Shown one piece after another: positions 11,101 through 24,143 of a DNA stretch of 64,000 bases. Each line of letters begins with the position of its first letter. Position 1 is the first letter of the stretch. The notes beneath the pieces are model-generated. The model was not told the DNA's origin. It ran no database searches and was given only the letters and a program-made list of their open reading frames with translations. The position numbers and the translations under genes were made by a program. Where the stretch lies: positions 868,001-932,000 of the forward strand of contig JAYWVB010000004.1 of NCBI GenBank assembly GCA_039881045.1. Reading direction: 5' to 3'. The stretch comes from Chaetomium olivaceum (Eukaryota; Ascomycota; Sordariomycetes; Sordariales; Chaetomiaceae).

Positions 11101-13734
11101 CGCGTGGTCTCGTAGGAGGGGGTGCCGTGCTGCAGCTTCCAAAACTTTGTGATGTCGTAGACCTTGCCATGGACGCTGACCCAAAAATCATCGCCTCCTT
11201 GATGGTTCTTAACCTCGTTCCGCGACCAGGCCTTGTCGTAGTCCGGACACAGCAGTTTACCAAAGAAAATGATCCAAAAGACGATCATGCCGTTGAGAAG
11301 CAAGATAAAAAAGCAGATAACGACCTTTTCACGCCACGCCATCCGCACGTCGGGCCGCTTCATACGTCCGACGTAGTGGAGCAGAGGCGAGGGGATCCAG
11401 AAAGTGAGTGCCCAGACCACGATAACCCACGCCCTTCTGGCAGCGGTGATGGGCTGTTCCTCGAGCTTCTTGTTCGCCGCGAGATCGCTTTCGAGACCAA
11501 TCAACTGGCCGTCAGCGTCGTAGTAAGCGTCTTGTTTGTGAGTGTCGCCCTTGTGGCCAAGGCCATAGTCGCCGGCGACGACGTTACGCATACCGGTCAC
11601 GGCGGTAGGGGCAATAGACGGGGCCATCATCGGATGGGCCGCACCGCCTAGGGTCGCCTGGCTCATGTTCCTCTGGTGAACCAGATGCTCGCGGCTCCCG
11701 TTGGAGGAAGGCTCCTGGAATGGCTGCGGGGGGAAGAAGCCGCTTCCGGTAGCAGAATACCCGGTAGCGAGACCACCAGGAGGCATCATGTTAGGCATGC
11801 TCCCCAGTCTCTCAGCGTCCCCAGGTTTCATGTCCATCACGCCCTCGACCTCCCACCAAGCGCTCTCTCTCATCCACACGCGCTCGCGGCCGATCACCAC
11901 CTCGCCATTGGCCCAGCCCCGCTCGAGGATCCAGCTCTCGATCCCGTCGCGGCCATCCATGCACCCAAGCATGCGGTAGCGGGCCACAAACTCATCGAAA
12001 TCGAAATCGACAGTGTAATCGAGGCGCTTGTTCCGCCTATTCGACCACTCGGGAAGGCGCCAGGCCCGGAGTTGCCTCGACACAGTACCTGCCGACCACG
12101 CCGAGTTCACGGATGGGAGAGCGGCTAGGTTCGCCGGCGAATCGTCGGTCGGGTGGATGCAGAGGTGGTACCACGCCCGACTGGTGCTGAGAATAGAAGG
12201 CAAGTCCATGCGGCCACCGCGACCGAGGTTGATACCCTCGGCGGGGACGGGGATGAGTAGCTGTTTCAAAAACCCATCGTCCTCGGAAGCCAACGCAATC
12301 TTCTCGAGGACCTCCTCCCGCTTTTCGAGCATGTGTTGCCTCTCCCTACCAAGCGACCCAACCATGATACCCAATTCGGGACCCGCCTCGGCGACAGCGG
12401 CCTGCATCTCCCGTAGAACGGAGCTGTTGACAGCGGGAACGTCGACGCCGTCCTGCTTCATTTCGGAGTTGATGCCCTGGCTGTCATCAAAAATACCGCG
12501 CATGGCGACGGCCTTGCCCAGGTTTGGGTCGGGAATTTCGAGGAAATGGAGGCAGACGGTGTCGCCTGTGTCCTCGGCCGGGTTGGCTGCCCCGCCGACC
12601 TGGCTACCGTCTGCCGACTCCTCTCCGTCCCTAATTCGGCCCATCTGGGCCGCGATGGCCTCGTTGGCCTTCTTGATGACCCAGTCCACCAATGCTTCGT
12701 AAAGGCCCCCGACAAACGTGGCACGGTCCTCGGTGGTACATTGCCTAGCGAGAACCTCGGGCTCAAGGCCGAGAAGACCACCGACATCCTCGCTGATCTC
12801 GTCCAAGACATCCCCATCAACGTTGTAGTCGACGGTGTTGCCCAGCTTCAGCAAGCCGGCAAGGGTAGAGATGAATTTGCGGTGGGCAGACCCCTTGATG
12901 CCAATCTCCTTCAGGGCGGACCGGAAGTCGTCGGCCGCAGCCCCGTCGTCAGCGGTGGGCAGGTAGGACGGAGGATCATAGGTCCCCGAGCGTGCCAGCA
13001 AGTTATAGCTGGACGCGCCCTTGAGGCCCAGGAACTCGCGCTCAGCTGGGGTAGACGCCGACGTAAGGAGATAGTAAAACACGTCAAAGGCACGGTTGCC
13101 CGCCTCTGCGGGGATGCGGAGTAAACCTTTGTCCGTGTCGATCCCGCCCTGTGACAAGGCCACTGAAGCGCCGACTATCTTGCCGGTGAGATTGAGAGTC
13201 AAGGTGACACCGAGGGCGATTTCTCGTGGTGTTGACGGATTGTACGGTGTGACGCATCGGAGGAAAGGCTCGATAGCCTGCAGGGATTGGAGGATCGAAC
13301 TCGGGATGGAGACCGGGAGGGATGAGAGGGCGGGTCGGAGAAGAGAGGGGGTAGACGTGTGAAGAGAGCTGGCGATTGTTAGCAACCAAACGAGTCAAAC
13401 AAGGTTTTTTGGGTGCTTGACGAGGGGCAACTCACCCAAAAATGATGCAACCATCTTCGGCACGGCGGCGGGCATGTTCCCAAGCCCTTGTTACCAGGTC
13501 GGTGTCTATCGTGCCGCCAATGATCCCGCTGTGACCGGGTTGCGAGGCCGTGAGCCACGTGTTGACCACGAGACTTGTCCCCGCGTCAAGCTGGTATGGT
13601 TGCGAGGAGAGGTAGATGTTGTGAATCGAGTTCAGCAACGTTGTCGTCGAGACCTGGGCAGACTGCTGGCCACCTCTAGAGCCAGTCAGGCCGGGCTCCG
13701 AGGCCATCGAGTACATGGACATGCGGTTCGCCAT
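8192..13734 (-). CDS. csmB: class VII chitin synthase with degenerate myosin-motor-like domain
   Basis: An integral membrane enzyme that polymerises UDP-GlcNAc into chitin. Three exons, 13734-13436, 13368-9679 and 9623-8192, encode 1,806 residues without a frame break. Residues 1 to about 600 are a myosin-motor-like domain in which the P-loop position is replaced (IIFGSLHTSTPSLLRP). Membrane segments follow (RAWVIVVWALTFWIPSPLLHYV), then a cytochrome-b5-like domain (DFWVSVHGKVYDITKFW). The catalytic domain has DAD near 1259, EDRYLT near 1373 and QRRRW near 1412. C-terminal membrane spans are followed by a DEK-C-type end (VLREVDLDTVTKKQVRALV). The short motor without P-loop or switch motifs marks class VII rather than class V. 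It is head-to-head with the class V gene, an arrangement known from other Pezizomycotina. The 55-base intron at 9624-9678 splits the codons of CLPGCFSMYR and is absent from the class V gene. Confidence 0.93.
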
Positions 13735-16700
13735 GTTGGCGACGTGTGCGTTGCGGCGCCCCGAGAGGGAGACGGCCGAGAGCGGTTTCGTTCAACCGGC
13801 CAACGCGGGATGTGTTCGGGTTTCCCCAAATCAAATCGAGTGGTGATATCAACAGTGACCCAATTCCCCGACAGCACAGCGCTTAGGTTCGTTTAAACGC
13901 GCTACAGCAACAAATATGTTGAAGATGGACTGATAGTGATGTTGGTTTAGCGAGTGTTGCCGGATACACCCAACTCGTGCGTGGTGTGTGTAGTCGGGGT
14001 TTTGGCGCGGGATGCGGGCTGGTCGCGGCGGCAACGGACGAACACTGAGCCTCCCGATGCCCCTTTCTCAGGCAAGCAAGAATTTAGACAGACCCTGGAA
14101 AAGCGAGTATTCCCAAGATTCTTCGGCCTCAACGATCGACCCGGGAAAGAGAAAAGCAAAAACCGAAAACCGTCAGAGCGAGTGACACGGTTTCGGAGGA
14201 AGGCAGCGAGGGAAGCAACGACCAAAAAAAGATAGGCACAAACGAATGTGTTTGCAGCCACGAGCAGCTTGCAACGGGCAACGAGGCAGAGGCAGCGTGG
14301 TGCCCCAGGGGTGCTGCCCAGCAAAAGATCCATTGCGGCGGTCGTCCGAGTTTGGCTACGGTGGACGAAATCAACCAGGTGCGCAGTCACGCCAAGGATG
14401 GTGTTGGCTTCCAGGTTGTGGGTCGGGATTTGCAAGATGTGCCGCGACAAATTCTGGGCGTCTGGCCGGATTGGGCCTGGAATGGGCGTCGCTCGCTCGA
14501 GACGGCTCGAAAATCCATGCTTTTGGCACTTCGAACAATTTCTACAATTTCTTGCAATTACACAAGAGTTACGTGCATAAACATGAAGTCACCCTTGCAT
14601 AGTTACGCATTCCATCCGGACTTCGTGATGCCAAAGTGATCAGAGACAAGCTTACCCGGCCATCTGTCAACAACACTGTCGACACATCTCCCTTCCAGGA
14701 GACCACGCCAGCATGCTCCTTTTTTTTCTCGCCGCCCATTTGAGGATTTCTGTCGTTGCAAGCCGCGGCGTCTGATGACTGGAGGATGGCATCTGAAGCA
14801 GCGCGGCGGTGCACCGTGCAGGCCTAAAAAAAGGCCTTCGCGGCAGCTGCCGGCGGGCGAATACGAGGCCCTGGCACACATGGGCATGATGGGATGGGGA
14901 GCTCCTGCCAGGCGTATGCAGTCTCCACACGGAGAACGCAGAACTCAACTCGCATGACCCAAGCGCTGGTCACAGCGTCTGACCTCATTCTTCGTATGGA
15001 CAACCTGGAACTGCAGGTTCAGGGAGGCAAAAAAAAATTGAAAACACGAGCCATTGCGCAGTTCGTTGCTCGGTTCTCGGTGTCGTTGGCTCCGGCGGCC
15101 ATAGGGCTGTGTCCATCACCTTGTCTTCTTCCAGTCCCTTCCATCTTCTTTCATCAGGACTGAGCAGCGCAGCCCCGGGGTTAGGGTAACACAAAAACTG
15201 ACCCTCATCCTGCATCTTTCGACTTTTCTGATCGTCCGTTGGAGATGCCTTTCAGCTACAAACTAGCTGTTAACTATTATCGCCATGGCCAATTTTCCAC
15301 CGCACTTGGGAAAGTCAACAGAAGACGGTGACCATACTCGGTAAGTCATGCAGGGCCGTGTCTCGGAATGACCAGCATACCGGCATACCAAAAGCTCAAG
15401 CAAAAGCTCCCGATTGCATTGCCGATCTGGCACATTGTCCCGGTCAGAGCTCGGACGTCAATGGCATCATCCAAAGTTGGCTTGTTGGACTTGCGATGAG
15501 ATGGATGGCGTGTGGGGTGTGCGGGCGCAACGCCCAAATCCCCAAACCCCTGATTCAGACGCTGCCTGGCGTGAGCCGCAGGAAAGCATCACCTCAAACA
15601 CAGGATTGCCCGGCGCAGCGAGGTAACCACCGACGACGGATTGACTGCGACATCTTGTATCAAAAATAAAATACTTTGAAAGAAAGAAAATAAACCACCG
15701 AGCCGCTTTGCAGGATTCCGCCAGTGTTTGAGCATTGCGGAACGTCCGAAGTGGTGCTGCGTTGCATGGGAAACGGAAACACCATTGTCGTTGTCGCCAC
15801 TCGACCAATCCAGACCACCCTTGTAGATCTCGGATGATCGAAGTGCCAATGTGCTACACAACGGGGCCTTTCGTGTGGTTTACGGGCACAAGACGACGCG
15901 CCCCGGAATTCAGCCCTCACACCGGCCCTCTGGTCAGAATTTTCGGGCAAGCTTCGCTCAAGCAGCACATTCTCACACCCTGACTTGAATTGCAAGACAC
16001 AACAAGCACCAGTGCCGAGAATGCGGTAATCGAGTGAACCAAGACACGGCGGCTGACGCCCAGCCGGATCTCACGATGCAAGCCACCCATCCCCTGCGCT
16101 CCTGAAATGTGATCCACCGCCAGTGGGGATGGAAAGCCGGCTGGTGCGGCGAACGCCTGATCCTAGTGTAGTCATCAGTCATCAGTCGGAAAGGTCAATG
16201 CATCATCGAAATGCTCTGGAAGGTTTTTTGACGAGGGCAGTGGGTGCCGGGAGCAGAACCGAGAACGTTCTTTTCACGGTGTTTCCGTTGCGCAGAGTGT
16301 GCATGACCCAGGCCTGAGCCGAGCCCCGATTTTCAACGAGGGTCACATACGATGGAAGGTTGCGTTCCAGAGATCTTGTTTATTTTGAGCCACTTTCCTG
16401 GAACTGCGATCCAATGCCAGGCTTCGGCTTGGACCGCGCCCCTGCCAATCAGGTGGGGTCCGTTCGACGGCGGGCACAGCGGGCCAAGTTCGTATGGAGA
16501 AATTGCGCACTTGGTAGTTTGCACCTTCCGTAGCAGGGATGCGCCCTCGGAAAAAAACAATCCACTCCCCCCTTTCCTGGCCAGCCCAGCCTAGCCGAAC
16601 AAGCACCACCCCCTAGCGCGTTGCAAGCAAAGCAGTGTTGGGACGGAATCGCTGGGCCAGGAGAGTGCATTCAGTTCCATCGCCCAGACGACTCCCAGTC

Positions 16701-17092
16701 CCCGCCGCCAAACATTTTGTCACACGCTCGCTGCCTGTGTCCTTCGTTCAGACACTCGTTTTAGACGCTTTTTGGCACATCCCCAGATAACTTTCGTTCT
16801 TTTTGGCATCTTTCTCCCGCGATCAGTCTTATTTTAATTTTTTTATTAGCTTCCGATACCGAGATTACGGCAGTAAAGGCCCGTGCCGCCGTCGTCAACG
16901 GGTCCGGGAACTAAGGCAGTGGCTTGCTCCGTCTGTCCCTTAGGGAGAATTCCGCCGTGTCGAAGGACACAACACAGACGACCAAAGAGTCCAAACACCA
17001 GAAACCTTCTCCTCGCTGTCTGGTGATACACCGTCGGAAACCATTGACACTCGGGCGTTGACCACGGCCAACTCCCGGCCGCGCTGTCCATC
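13735..17092. promoter_or_regulatory. shared upstream region of the divergent chitin synthases
   Basis: This 3.36 kb separates the two start codons and should hold both promoters and 5' leaders. I find no exon with coding character; the scattered open frames have no recognisable motif and no splice support. A long co-directional control region is known for this gene pair in other fungi. Which elements act on which gene cannot be read here. Confidence 0.6.
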
Positions 17093-20000
17093 ATGGCCGC
17101 CCTCAACCTCCCGCCGCTCGGCGCGAACAACGGCGGAGGGGCCCATACCCAACCTTCGCTGCCTTCGCTGCCGGCCCATTCCCAGTCCGACACCCAGTTG
17201 ACGGCGCATCTCGCCAGCCGTTTCCATGTCTCGCTCCCGACCGCACGCCTCTCATCGCACGCGCTTATCCTGACCAACACGTATACGAGCTCGACTAAGG
17301 GCGATGGCTCTAGGGATTCATCCGCCCAGTCCGCGGCCGAGGACATGGCGGAGAGGGCCTACCTCCGGATGGGGCACCGCTTGGAAAACCAGGCCGTTCT
17401 CTTTCTGTATGACAGTCCCTAGACTCCAAAGGTTGGTGGTGTGATATCCATCGCTGGTACTAACTGTTCGGCAGTGGTGAATCCGGCTCAGGGAAAACGA
17501 CAGTACGAGCTCACCTCCTGACTTCGCTGCTCAACCGCTCTTCCACTCCTCTCTCGGCCAAGGTGTCCCTTGCCGCGTACGTCTTCGATACCCTCACCAC
17601 CACCAAGACGGCCACGACGCCAACGGCCTCCAAGGCTGGTCTCTTTTACGAGCTCCAGTACGACACGGCTTCATCAACAAGCCCCGTCCTCCTCGGTGCT
17701 AAGCTACTAGATCATCGATTGGAGCGGAGCAGAATAACGGATGTTCCCACGGGTGAGCGTAACTTCCACGTGCTGTACTACCTGTTGTCGGGTACAAGTG
17801 CTGCCGAGAAATCTCACCTGGGGTTTGACGGCCCCGACAAGCGGTGGAAGTACTTGGGTCACCCCACACAGCTCAAGGTGGGCATCAACGATGCTGAGGG
17901 GTTCCAGCTCTTCAAGACGGCACTGCGGAAGCTCGAGTTCCCCCGTAGCGAGATTGCCGAGATCTGTCAGATCCTAGCCGGCATCTTGCACATCGGTCAG
18001 CTAGAGTTTGAGACAACCTCGAGCACGACCGCAACAGCGGACGACAGCGGTGGCTTCTCTCACGAGGGCGCCCAAACTACTACTACAGTGAAAAACAAGG
18101 ATGTACTCGGCATCATTGCCGCTTTCCTGGGCGTTGGCGCCTCTGAGCTCCAGACAACGTTGGGTTACAAGACCAAGATGATCCACAAGGAGAGGGTGAC
18201 AGTCTTGCTCGACCCAGCCGGCGCGCGGGGGAACGCAAATGAGCTCGCCCGGACTCTGTACTCGCTTCTCGTTGCCTACGTGATCGAGAGCATCAACCAG
18301 CGGTTATGCGCTCCCGAGGACACGATCGCCAACACCATCTCCATCGTGGACTTCCCTGGTTTCCAGCAGCAGAGTTCGACCGATTCTACCCTCGATCAGC
18401 TCCTGGCCAATGCCGCCACCGAGTCCCTCTACAACTTGACGCTCAAGAACTTCTTCGATCGCAAGGCCGACATGCTCGAGACTGAGGAGGTTGCCGTCCC
18501 CGCAACGAGCTACTTCGACAACTCGGATGCGGTCAAGGGCCTACTGAAGCCAGGCAACGGCCTGCTCAGCATCTTGGACGATCAGACGCGCCGTCACCGT
18601 ACTGATATGCAGCTGCTCGAGAGCCTCCGTAAACGCTTTGAGGGAAAGAACCCTGCCATTGGCGTTGGCGCGGCCACCGCAAAGCTACCCGGCAGCAATT
18701 TCTTCACCGAGAACAGCGCCGCTACCTTCACTGTCAAGCATTATGCCGGCGAGGTGGAGTACCCCATCAAGGGGCTCGTTGAGGAAAACGGCGAGGTCAT
18801 CTCCGGTGACCTGATGAACCTAATCAACTCGAGCAAGAGCACATTTGTCGCTCGTCTTTTTGGGCAGGAGGTTCTCAAGACCGTCGTTCACCCCCAGGAG
18901 AAGACAACGGTCATGCAAGCCTCTGTCAGCTCCCGGCCGATGCGCCAGCCCAGCGTCATGGCGAAGCGCGGGCGGTCCTCGGCTGCTCTCCAGGGCCGCC
19001 AGCAGCGGGCTATGGAGAAGGACGTGTCCGACCAGGGCAGCGATGCCGGCGATGGTAAAGGATCCGGTGGTGTACGCATCTCCGAACAGGGTGCGTCTGG
19101 TCAGTTCCTCTCGGCGCTCGACAACGTCACAAGGTCTGTCGCGGCGCCAGGCACGAACTGCTACTTCGTCTTCTGTCTCAAGCCGAACGATAGGCGCATC
19201 GCGAACCAGTTCGACAGCAAGTGCGTGCGCGCGCAATTGCAGACGTTTGGTATTGCCGAGATCAGCCAGCGCCTGCGGTCCGCCGACTTCAGCTTATTTC
19301 TGCCATTTGGCGAATTCCTAGGGCTGGCGGATGCCGAGACCGTGCTCGTGGGCAGCGAGCGTGAAAAGGTTGAGATGGTGGTTGAAGAAAAGCGATGGCC
19401 CAACAATGAGGTTGCCATCGGTGCCACCGGCGTCTTCCTCAGCGAGCGCTGCTGGATGGAGATCGCACAACTGGGCGATAACCTCTCCCAGTCCGGCCGG
19501 TACGGGCTTCCCTCGGACGCTGGGGATGGCACCGGTACCCCCGCGGATCCTTTCGGCGTGTCCAAGGAACGCCTGCTTATGTCTGAGAAGAAGGGCGCCT
19601 ACTTCAGCAGCAACGAAGTCGACGCGCGCTCCGAGGCCGGGTGTGTCGGCGTTTGGTGGCGGCGACATGTTCCAAAACCTGGATACACGCCAGCAGATGG
19701 CCGAACGTGGCAACGAGAAGGACATGCAGGAAGTCGAGGAGTTTAAGGACAGCCCCAGCCGCAAGCGTTGGGTCTTCATCGTCTACATGATGACTTTCTT
19801 CGTCCCCGAGTTTTTGATCCACAAGGTTGGGCGCATGGGCCGCAAGGATGTGCGGATGGCGTGGCGTGAGAAGCTGGCCATCAACATGATCATTTGGTTC
19901 AGTTGCTTGATCGCCGCATTTTTCATCGTCGTCTTCCCGATGCTGATCTGCCCGAAACAATACGTCTACAGTCCCGAGGAGATGTCCCACTACGACGGGA

Positions 20001-22800
20001 AGGACGGCCGCAGCGCCTACGCCTCCATCCGTGGCCAGATCTTTGACCTGGGCGCCTTCACGCCCCGCCACTACCCCAGGTACTTGTCGCAGAAGATGCT
20101 GACCCAGTACGGTGGCCTGGATATCACCTCGCTCTTCCCCGTGCAGGTGTCGGCGCTCTGCCAGGGCCGCAACGGCCAAATCGACCCGGCTGTCCTGCTC
20201 GACTACAAGAACACCAACATCACCGGGTCCGCGGCTGTCATCAGCAGCCAGGACAGGAACGCAAAGTATCACGATTTCCGCCACTTTACCAACGACAGCA
20301 GGCCGGATTGGTTCTCGCAGAGGATGAAGATGCTGCGGGCCAACTACAAGGTCGGCAACATCGGCTACTCGGCCGAGTACGTGCGTACTCTTAGCACGAA
20401 GTCGCAGGTTGTCGCCATCCTCAACGGCCGCGTCTACGACATGACGACGTACACACAGAACGGTCGGCGGCAGAAGAACCCGCCATGGGAGGACCCCCCG
20501 ACGGACCCGGATGCGGTGAACTTCATGCATCCCCTGGTGGTCGACCTCTTCCTGCAAAGATCCGGTGACGATATCACGTCGCTCTGGCAATCGCTCGGTA
20601 TCGACAAGGCCCAGAAGAAGGCCATGCAGCTGTGTCTCGACAATCTCTTCTACGTCGCCGACTTGGATACGCGTTCTTCTGTACAGTGCAAGTTTGCGGA
20701 ATACCTGGTACTGGCGATATCTATCCTTCTTGCTAGCGTCATCGCCTTCAAGTTCTTCGCTGCCCTCCAGTTCGGCACCAAGAATATGCCTGAGAACCTG
20801 GACAAGTTCGTCATGTGCCAGATTCCAGCCTACACAGAAGACGAGGAGTCCATTCGCCGTGCCGTCGACTCGGCCGCGCGCATGCAGTACGATGACAAGC
20901 GCAAGCTTTTGGTCATTATCTGCGATGGCATGATTATTGGTCAGGGCAACGATCGCCCGACGCCGCGCATCGTGCTCGATATCCTGGGCGTGTCCGAGAC
21001 TATTGATCCCGAACCCCTGAGCTTCGAGTCGCTCGGCGAGGGTCAGAAGCAACACAACATGGGCAAGGTGTACTCGGGTTTGTACGAGGTGCAAGGACAC
21101 ATCGTACCCTTCCTCGTCGTGGTCAAGGTCGGCAAGCCGTCTGAGGTTTCCCGCCCGGGTAACCGTGGCAAGCGTGACTCGCAGATGATCCTGATGCGCT
21201 TCCTCAACCGCGTGCACTACAACCTCCCCATGAGCCCGCTTGAGCTCGAGATCTACCACCAGATCCGCAACATCATTGGCGTAAACCCGACCTTCTACGA
21301 ATACCTCTTCCAGATCGACGCCGACACGGTTGTTGCGCCCGATTCGGCCACACGCATGGTCTCAGCCTTCCTGGACGATACCCGCCTGATCGCTGTGTGC
21401 GGTGAGACAGCCCTGACCAACGCCAAGGCATCATTCGTCACTATGATTCAGGTGTACGAGTACTACATTTCCCACAACTTGTCCAAGGCCTTCGAGTCGC
21501 TCTTCGGTTCCGTCACCTGCTTGCCCGGTTGTTTCTCCATGTACCGCATCCGCGCTGCGGACACGGGCAAGCCGCTGTTCGTCAGCAGCGAGATCGTCGA
21601 GGCGTACTCGACCATCCGCGTCGACACGCTCCACATGAAGAACCTGTTGCACCTGGGTGAAGATCGTTACCTGACGACGCTGCTGCTCAAGTTCCACAAC
21701 AAGTATAAGACCAAGTATATCTTCCGCGCTCATGCTTGGACTGTCGCTCCGGACTCGTGGCAGGTGTTCCTATCGCAGCGTCGCCGCTGGATCAACTCGA
21801 CAGTGCACAACCTGATGGAACTCATCCCCTTGAACCAGCTGTGCGGTTTCTGCTGCTTCAGCATGCGCTTCATCGTCTTCGTCGATCTCCTCTCCACCGT
21901 CGTCCAGCCCGTCACCATCGCCTACATCGTCTATCTCATTGTCATGGTTGCGCAGAGGGCCACTGTCGTTCCCATAACCGCTTTCGTCCTCCTGGGTGCC
22001 ATCTACGGTCTGCAAGCTATCATCTTCATCCTGCGCCGCAAGTGGGAGATGATCGGGTGGATGATCCTGTACGTACTGGCGGTGCCCGTCTTCAGTTTCG
22101 CCCTGCCGCTGTACTCGTTCTGGCACATGGACGACTTCAACTGGGGTAACACGCGTGTCGTGGCCGGTGAAAAGGGCCAGAAGATTGTCATCTCGGACGA
22201 GGGCAAGTTCGACCCGGCCAGCATCCCGCGCAAGAAGTGGGAGGAATACCAGGCCGAGCTGTGGGAGGCCCAGACCCAGGCCGGTGGCCTGCATGACGAC
22301 ACTCGCTCCGAGATGTCGGGCTACTCGTACGCCACCCGGCCCAACGTCCCCATGTCGGAGTATGGTGGCTACACCCCAAGCCGCCCCGGGTCCATGACCG
22401 GATACCCGGGCATGCCGACGGCGCCGAGCCGCATGTCGCTGGCCGCGTCGGAGATGCTTGGTCACAACAGCAACCGGCAGAGCCAGTTCGGCGGGTCCCA
22501 GTTCATGGGCCAGTCGCAGCAGGAGCTGGAGATGGCGAACCTCGCTGGTCTTCCCAGCGACGACGCGCTCCTGGCGGAGATCAGGGAGATCCTGCGCACC
22601 GCGGATCTAATGACTGTCACCAAGAAGGGTGTCAAGCTGGAGCTGGAGAAGCGCTTTGGTGTGCCGCTGGACTCCAGGAGGGCTTATATTAATAGCGGTG
22701 AGTTTTATCCCCCTTCCTGACGGTGTTTGGTTTGGCGTGATAGATGACTGACTTTTTGATGTCTACAGCAACCGAAGCGATTCTCTCTGGACAACTGTAG
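17093..22800 (+). CDS. csmA: class V chitin synthase with myosin motor domain
   Basis: A chitin synthase whose motor-like domain links it to actin and helps localise it at hyphal tips and septa in studied fungi. Exons: 17093-17406, 17475-22697 and 22769-22800, about 1,855 residues. The P-loop GESGSGKTT is at residues 106-114, directly after the first intron. The motor-like region runs to about residue 720 (FPGFQQQ, CYFVFCLKPNDRR). A membrane segment (KRWVFIVYMMTFFVPEF) and a cytochrome-b5-like domain follow. The catalytic domain has DAD near 1386, CLPGCFSMYR, EDRYLT near 1500 and QRRRW near 1539. The end is a DEK-C-type domain, and a short last exon encodes ATEAILSGQL after a 71-base intron. 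The frame breaks once at 19639-19642, where an extra G before GVSAFGGGDMFQNL must be dropped; this lies in the linker between motor and membrane parts. The intact P-loop separates it from its neighbour and supports class V. Confidence 0.94.
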
Positions 22801-23707
22801 TAGACTGCATGGCTTGGGTGTCTTTTGTTCCTTTTGGGTTTTGGGTTTCTTCCTTGTATCTCCTTTTTTTGGCTTCCCGGTCTGGTTCCGGCAGCACTCA
22901 TCGACCCGATTAACTACCTACTGAGTACCTGCTTGGTTTTTCTGACTTTTTGACTAATATAATGGTTGCATTGTTCTGCTGGAGGGTGCTGAGCTCACGC
23001 TAGGGGGAAGGTCGCAAAAAGAGAGAGAACTGGAATCGATGTGTTTTCCAGGTTGTTTGTTGTTTTCCCTTTGGGCTTGCTGTGACGGCCGCATTGCAGA
23101 TGATGAGCTGTTGGGGTTGTTGAGTCTGGCTTTGTGTGTCTCTGTCGTCCTGTTGCCATGTCTGTCTGTCTGCGTGTTTGTCTGTTGAAGGAGAGCGAAG
23201 CATTGGGAATAGTTTTGGGTATTTTTACTTGGGGGACTTTATCTATAGATATTATAATGATATGACATGAACCCTGTTTGTTGGAGTTTCAAGTAACGAC
23301 ATCATGTGTGGGGTGGTAAAAGGAGATATGGAAAACAAGGTGTTTTGATATGACGCGCTTGTGAGAGGCGGTCCTCAGTTATATTTTTTACTTTACTCAG
23401 GTAGTTGACCTCATTCGTCCCTGTTTTCTTTCCCTGTCACTCACAATCTACTACTACTCATTTACATTCTACTTCAAATAAAATGAAATGCACATGCATA
23501 ACCGTCACTATTTGCTTCCCTAGATATTTAACAATATGGATGCTCTCTGTCCCACCCCTCCAACCCCTCCATAGCTAACACAAAACCATGATCTGCCCCC
23601 CAGAAATGGCAATCACAAATTCAATAAACAAGCCAAGGAGGAAAAGAGGAGATGAAGTCAAAAAAATGAAAATAGCCCCAGCCACTAGAACAAGAGCAAA
23701 AGCATAT
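22801..23707. other. intergenic region, no gene seen
   Basis: T-rich 3' flank of the class V chitin synthase followed by AT-richer sequence before tRNA-Leu. I see no exon. The poly-A tract on the plus strand near 23660-23666 and the AAAA at 23698-23701 lie downstream of the minus-strand tRNA and can serve as RNA polymerase III stops. Confidence 0.5.
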
Positions 23708-23809
23708 GACAAGGGTGAGATTCGAACTCACGCCCCTTTCGAGACCACGGATTCTGATTAAGGGTTGAACACCTTAACGTGGCGCCTTAGACCGCTCGGC
23801 CACCTTGCC
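23708..23809 (-). tRNA. tRNA-Leu (AAG anticodon), intron-containing
   Basis: Acceptor strands GGCAAGG and CCTTGTC pair, with one G-U. The A box TGGCCGAGCGG and the T-arm GTGAGTTCGAATCTCAC are intact, and the long variable arm is that of a class II tRNA. The anticodon stem CCACG/CGTGG encloses TTAAGG, giving AAG at positions 34-36 (Leu, CUU/CUC). About 21 bases of intron follow position 37 and carry CCTTAA, which can pair with the anticodon loop TTAAGG, the usual pre-tRNA arrangement. TAA would be the alternative anticodon if the stem were shifted by one, but that pairs less well. A T4 terminator follows at 23698-23701. Confidence 0.93.
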
Positions 23810-24143
23810 GTTTTGTTTTGGATGCTGGTCGGGATCGGAATTTCGCTGCTTGAGCGAGGGCGACGTGGGGTTGGTGGGTTGCGCGCACAACACAACTAGC
23901 CCCCTAGTTGGAACTGAACTATATTTTTGGGTTTGCGAAATTCTTTTTTTTTTCAGGACAATTGCAATTGAGGGGTTAATCACAGCCATTGTATTTATTT
24001 TTCATCGTTTTGATTCAACATCTCCGTTCATATATATCCAACTGCCTACCCCCCCAAGACAACTTTCCCCCGTCCCCTCTTCCCTCACACCGAACCAAAA
24101 CCTCAGATCCCTCACGCCCCCCCTACCCAAGTACTGGCTAGCC
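23810..24143. other. intergenic region, no gene seen
   Basis: This lies between the tRNA-Leu 5' end and the ECM4 stop. It contains poly-T and poly-C runs and no exon. The tRNA upstream sequence and the ECM4 3' UTR should be here. Confidence 0.5.

Noticed and set aside
13735..17092. Small genes in the chitin synthase intergenic region
   Set aside because: Several open frames of 80-170 codons overlap on both strands with no coding bias or recognised product.
19604..21259. 551-codon open frame antisense to the class V chitin synthase
   Set aside because: It mirrors a GC-rich conserved coding exon; no motif and no splice signals of its own.
19331..22720. Second, motor-less chitin synthase gene starting at 19331
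   Set aside because: The same exon continues the class V motor frame once one base at 19639-19642 is corrected; the upstream part of this frame is not coding.
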